Under the pieces are notes generated by a model, which was given only the letters and a program-made list of their open reading frames with translations, did not search any database and was not told the origin of the DNA. This document shows, piece after piece, positions 4,887 through 6,435 of a DNA stretch of 6,435 bases (positions within the stretch are counted from its first letter, which is position 1; every line of letters starts with the position of its first letter). The position numbers and the translations under genes were made by a program. The stretch comes from Thermoleophilia bacterium (lineage in GTDB: Bacteria; Actinomycetota; Thermoleophilia; Gaiellales; Gaiellaceae). The stretch spans positions 1-6,435 of the forward strand of contig JAOUEK010000120.1 in assembly GCA_029858755.1 (NCBI GenBank), in the 5' to 3' direction.

Positions 4887-5924
4887 CTAACTCTCGAACT
4901 CGGACATCTGCTCCGCGAAGATCTGAGCGACCAGATCGGGGTTCTGGTCCCAGTAGTCGGATGCGTCTTGCAGCGTCTGCTTCGGGTCGGCATCAGGGTT
5001 CTGTGACATCGTCGTCTGCCACCTGGCCGCCTTCAGATCCTGGAGCAGGATGGCCTTCGGATCTTGCGGCGGGTACTTCTGATCTGCGGGCGATGGCTCG
5101 GCCGTTTCGTGTCTTCCCGCGGCGCTGAGGAAGTCGCTCGGGTGGTTGGCGCAGAGCACTGGCGTTGTCGGGCCGCCTGTCATCAATCGGAGTGAGATCA
5201 CCGACAGGACTTCAAGCTCGGACTGGTCGAAGTTCGCCTCCAGGAACGCCCGTACCGGTTCACCGTAGGCAACAATCGGCTGGGTCGCCTTGCCGCTGGG
5301 GCTCGGGCGCAGGTAGACGTCGAGCATCTGCTGGGCGTACGCGACGAAGGCGTTCTCCACCGGTTCGAGCGCTGTCGACCCCGCGCTGCCTCCGCCTGCG
5401 GCGATGGGAATCAGGTCGACGATCGTCTCGACCAGCGTGTTTTCCGCTCCGGGGAACCCGTTGTACCCGAGCAGACTCTCCCAACGCCGGTTCGTGGGGG
5501 AGTAGAGATAGTCCAGGTAGTCGAGCGTCTCGGTCGGCGGATAGTGGAGCAGCTGAATCGACTTCGTGTTCAGCATGGACAGGCCGAACGGGGGCAGGAA
5601 GCTGACTCCCGTTGCGGGAAGCTTGGACGCGCTGGCGGTGTAGATCTCGAGCCCGGCTCTCGCAGCGGCGATGAAGGCCGGGATCTGCGTCTCGTAGCGC
5701 GTGAGGTCGTCCGTGGGGTTCGGACTGGCGATCGTGACCTGACACTGGCTGCTCTTGTCCACCCAGACGTGGGCCCACGCGCCGTAGTAGAGATCGCGCA
5801 GAAGAGTCTGGTTGATCGTGTGAGCGATGCCATCGGCCAGCGTGACACTCGATGGCTGATAGGAGAACAGCGGCGTCAGATCGCTGGCAGCACCGATCGG
5901 AAACGCGACGGAGTTACGCGTCAT
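4887..5924 (-). CDS. Unrecognised 345-aa protein, operon partner of the PLD-like protein
   Basis: I do not recognise a family. The frame is long, has strong codon bias and ends 12 bases before the PLD-like gene, so it is real and co-transcribed. There is no signal peptide or clear membrane segment. Residues 17-56 include TPLFSYQPSSVTL and RDLYYGAWAHVWVD. Residues 76-95 (RYETQIPAFIAAARAGLEIY) look like a helix leading into a strand. A Tyr-rich stretch, LDYLDYLYSP, lies at 134-143. IPIAAGGGSAGST at 172-184 is a flexible Gly/Ser linker that may divide two halves. Residues 253-266 read TTPVLCANHPSDFL, with Cys258 and His261 the most site-like residues. The last 55 residues are acidic and rich in Asp, Gln and Trp. 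ATG 5924 is preceded by purine-rich GAGAAAGAACCCA, which can be folded into a hairpin. Confidence 0.8.
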   Translation of the reverse strand: MTRNSVAFPIGAASDLTPLFSYQPSSVTLADGIAHTINQTLLRDLYYGAWAHVWVDKSSQCQVTIASPNPTDDLTRYETQIPAFIAAARAGLEIYTASASKLPATGVSFLPPFGLSMLNTKSIQLLHYPPTETLDYLDYLYSPTNRRWESLLGYNGFPGAENTLVETIVDLIPIAAGGGSAGSTALEPVENAFVAYAQQMLDVYLRPSPSGKATQPIVAYGEPVRAFLEANFDQSELEVLSVISLRLMTGGPTTPVLCANHPSDFLSAAGRHETAEPSPADQKYPPQDPKAILLQDLKAARWQTTMSQNPDADPKQTLQDASDYWDQNPDLVAQIFAEQMSEFES

Positions 5925-5925
5925 T

Positions 5926-5955
5926 GGGTTCTTTCTCGCGCGTTGAGAGAGACCC
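5926..5955 (-). promoter_or_regulatory. Hairpin covering the ribosome-binding region of the 345-aa gene
   Basis: On the minus-strand RNA, GGGUCUCUCUC pairs with GAGAAAGAACCC around the loop AACGCGC, giving ten pairs with one bulged A and one C-A mismatch. The 3' arm is the only purine-rich stretch before the ATG and ends one base from it. In the folded state the ribosome site would be hidden. A translational switch or coupling to the upstream gene is inference; the fold itself is visible. Confidence 0.4.
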
Positions 5956-6014
5956 TGGTTGTCAGGCGCCGGAAGCTCAGCACGACTGCTTGGGCGACGC
6001 CGCGCCGAGTGCTC

Positions 6015-6435
6015 TCAGCCATGGGTCGCCGCCAGGTGCTTCAAGGCCGCATGCACAGAGGCAGCGTCGGCTCCGTCCATGATCTTCTCCGCCAGAGCGT
6101 TCGACTCCGGAGCGGTCAGGGTCCCGCCGGTCAACGCCCACACTGCGCGGGGAACCATCAGGTGATCGAGGCCGTGAAGCGGTCTTCCGGCCCCGGTGGG
6201 CGGCCCGGCTCGAGGGTAGTTCTTGTCGTAGGGAAGCGAGAACTTCGGTGTGTCGGTTCGGGCTTCCGCAAGCTGGAGGAGCCCCTCGAAGGTCGGCGCG
6301 TGGCGGACTCGCTCGCCGAGGCCCCAGCGTGCCTTCGGAATACCGAACCACTCGAGCACGGTGGCAAGGACCGACGTCAGGTCGTACGCGACCGGCCCGC
6401 TCGATCGAAAGACAGTCTTGCGTTGGATGTGGGGC
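6015..6435 (-). CDS. Unrecognised protein, 3' part only, first visible gene of the operon
   Basis: The frame is open from the window edge to TGA (6015-6017), giving at least 139 residues; the true start lies outside the window. The apparent GTG start at 6359 is internal, because the upstream codons (TVFRSSGPVAYDLTSVLATV) look equally coding. Visible sequence includes LEWFGIPKARWGLGERVRH, a Pro/Gly-rich patch RAGPPTGAGRPLHGLDHLMV, and a helical C-terminus ending AALKHLAATHG. I know no family for it. Ninety bases without another ORF separate it from the 345-aa gene on the same strand. Co-transcription with that gene is likely but not proven. Confidence 0.7.
   Translation of the reverse strand, partial: PHIQRKTVFRSSGPVAYDLTSVLATVLEWFGIPKARWGLGERVRHAPTFEGLLQLAEARTDTPKFSLPYDKNYPRAGPPTGAGRPLHGLDHLMVPRAVWALTGGTLTAPESNALAEKIMDGADAASVHAALKHLAATHG

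Noticed and set aside
5165..5605. Plus-strand ORF opposite the 345-aa gene
   Set aside because: Ser/Arg-rich shadow translation without a motif. The minus-strand frame spans the whole region and fits the operon spacing.

Overview
The window looks like a chromosomal segment of a high-GC actinobacterium. A deep-branching lineage such as Thermoleophilia is my guess, and the taxon is not proven. Up to about 3.2 kb the DNA is very GC-rich, with almost every third codon base G or C. Two genes there appear to be transcribed leaderlessly from a shared GCCGCTAnnnT promoter motif, which also precedes the tRNA.

Housekeeping part (1-3316). A possible small basic ORF (1-102) overlaps by one base an exported SH3/YkuD L,D-transpeptidase (102-851, cell-wall cross-linking). 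Next come an SDR-fold protein that lacks the catalytic Tyr and Lys (896-1621), an 11-bp terminator hairpin, and a convergent cytoplasmic sulfite-oxidase-type molybdopterin protein on the minus strand (1746-2357). Only 19 bp separate that gene from a divergent YgfZ/GcvT-like folate-binding Fe-S repair protein (2377-3180). A tRNA-Arg with anticodon GCG follows (3244-3316).

Accessory part (3317-6435). Directly after the tRNA the composition drops and coding becomes sparse and damaged. A DUF1883 gene (3554-4125) is split by a one-base loss in a G run. Weak ORFs lie on either side of it, and a strong hairpin (4130-4162) closes the segment. A tight minus-strand operon follows. In transcription order it holds an unrecognised protein (partial, 6435-6015), an unrecognised 345-aa protein (5924-4887) and a single-HKD phospholipase D-like protein (4874-4206). 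The 345-aa gene has a hairpin over its ribosome-binding region. The tRNA-adjacent position, composition shift and gene decay suggest a genomic-island edge, but no integrase or att repeat is visible.

The best candidate for something undescribed is this operon: two proteins of unknown family feeding into a PLD-type hydrolase, on probable island DNA beside a broken DUF1883 gene. I recall DUF1883 domains fused to TIR domains in other proteins.
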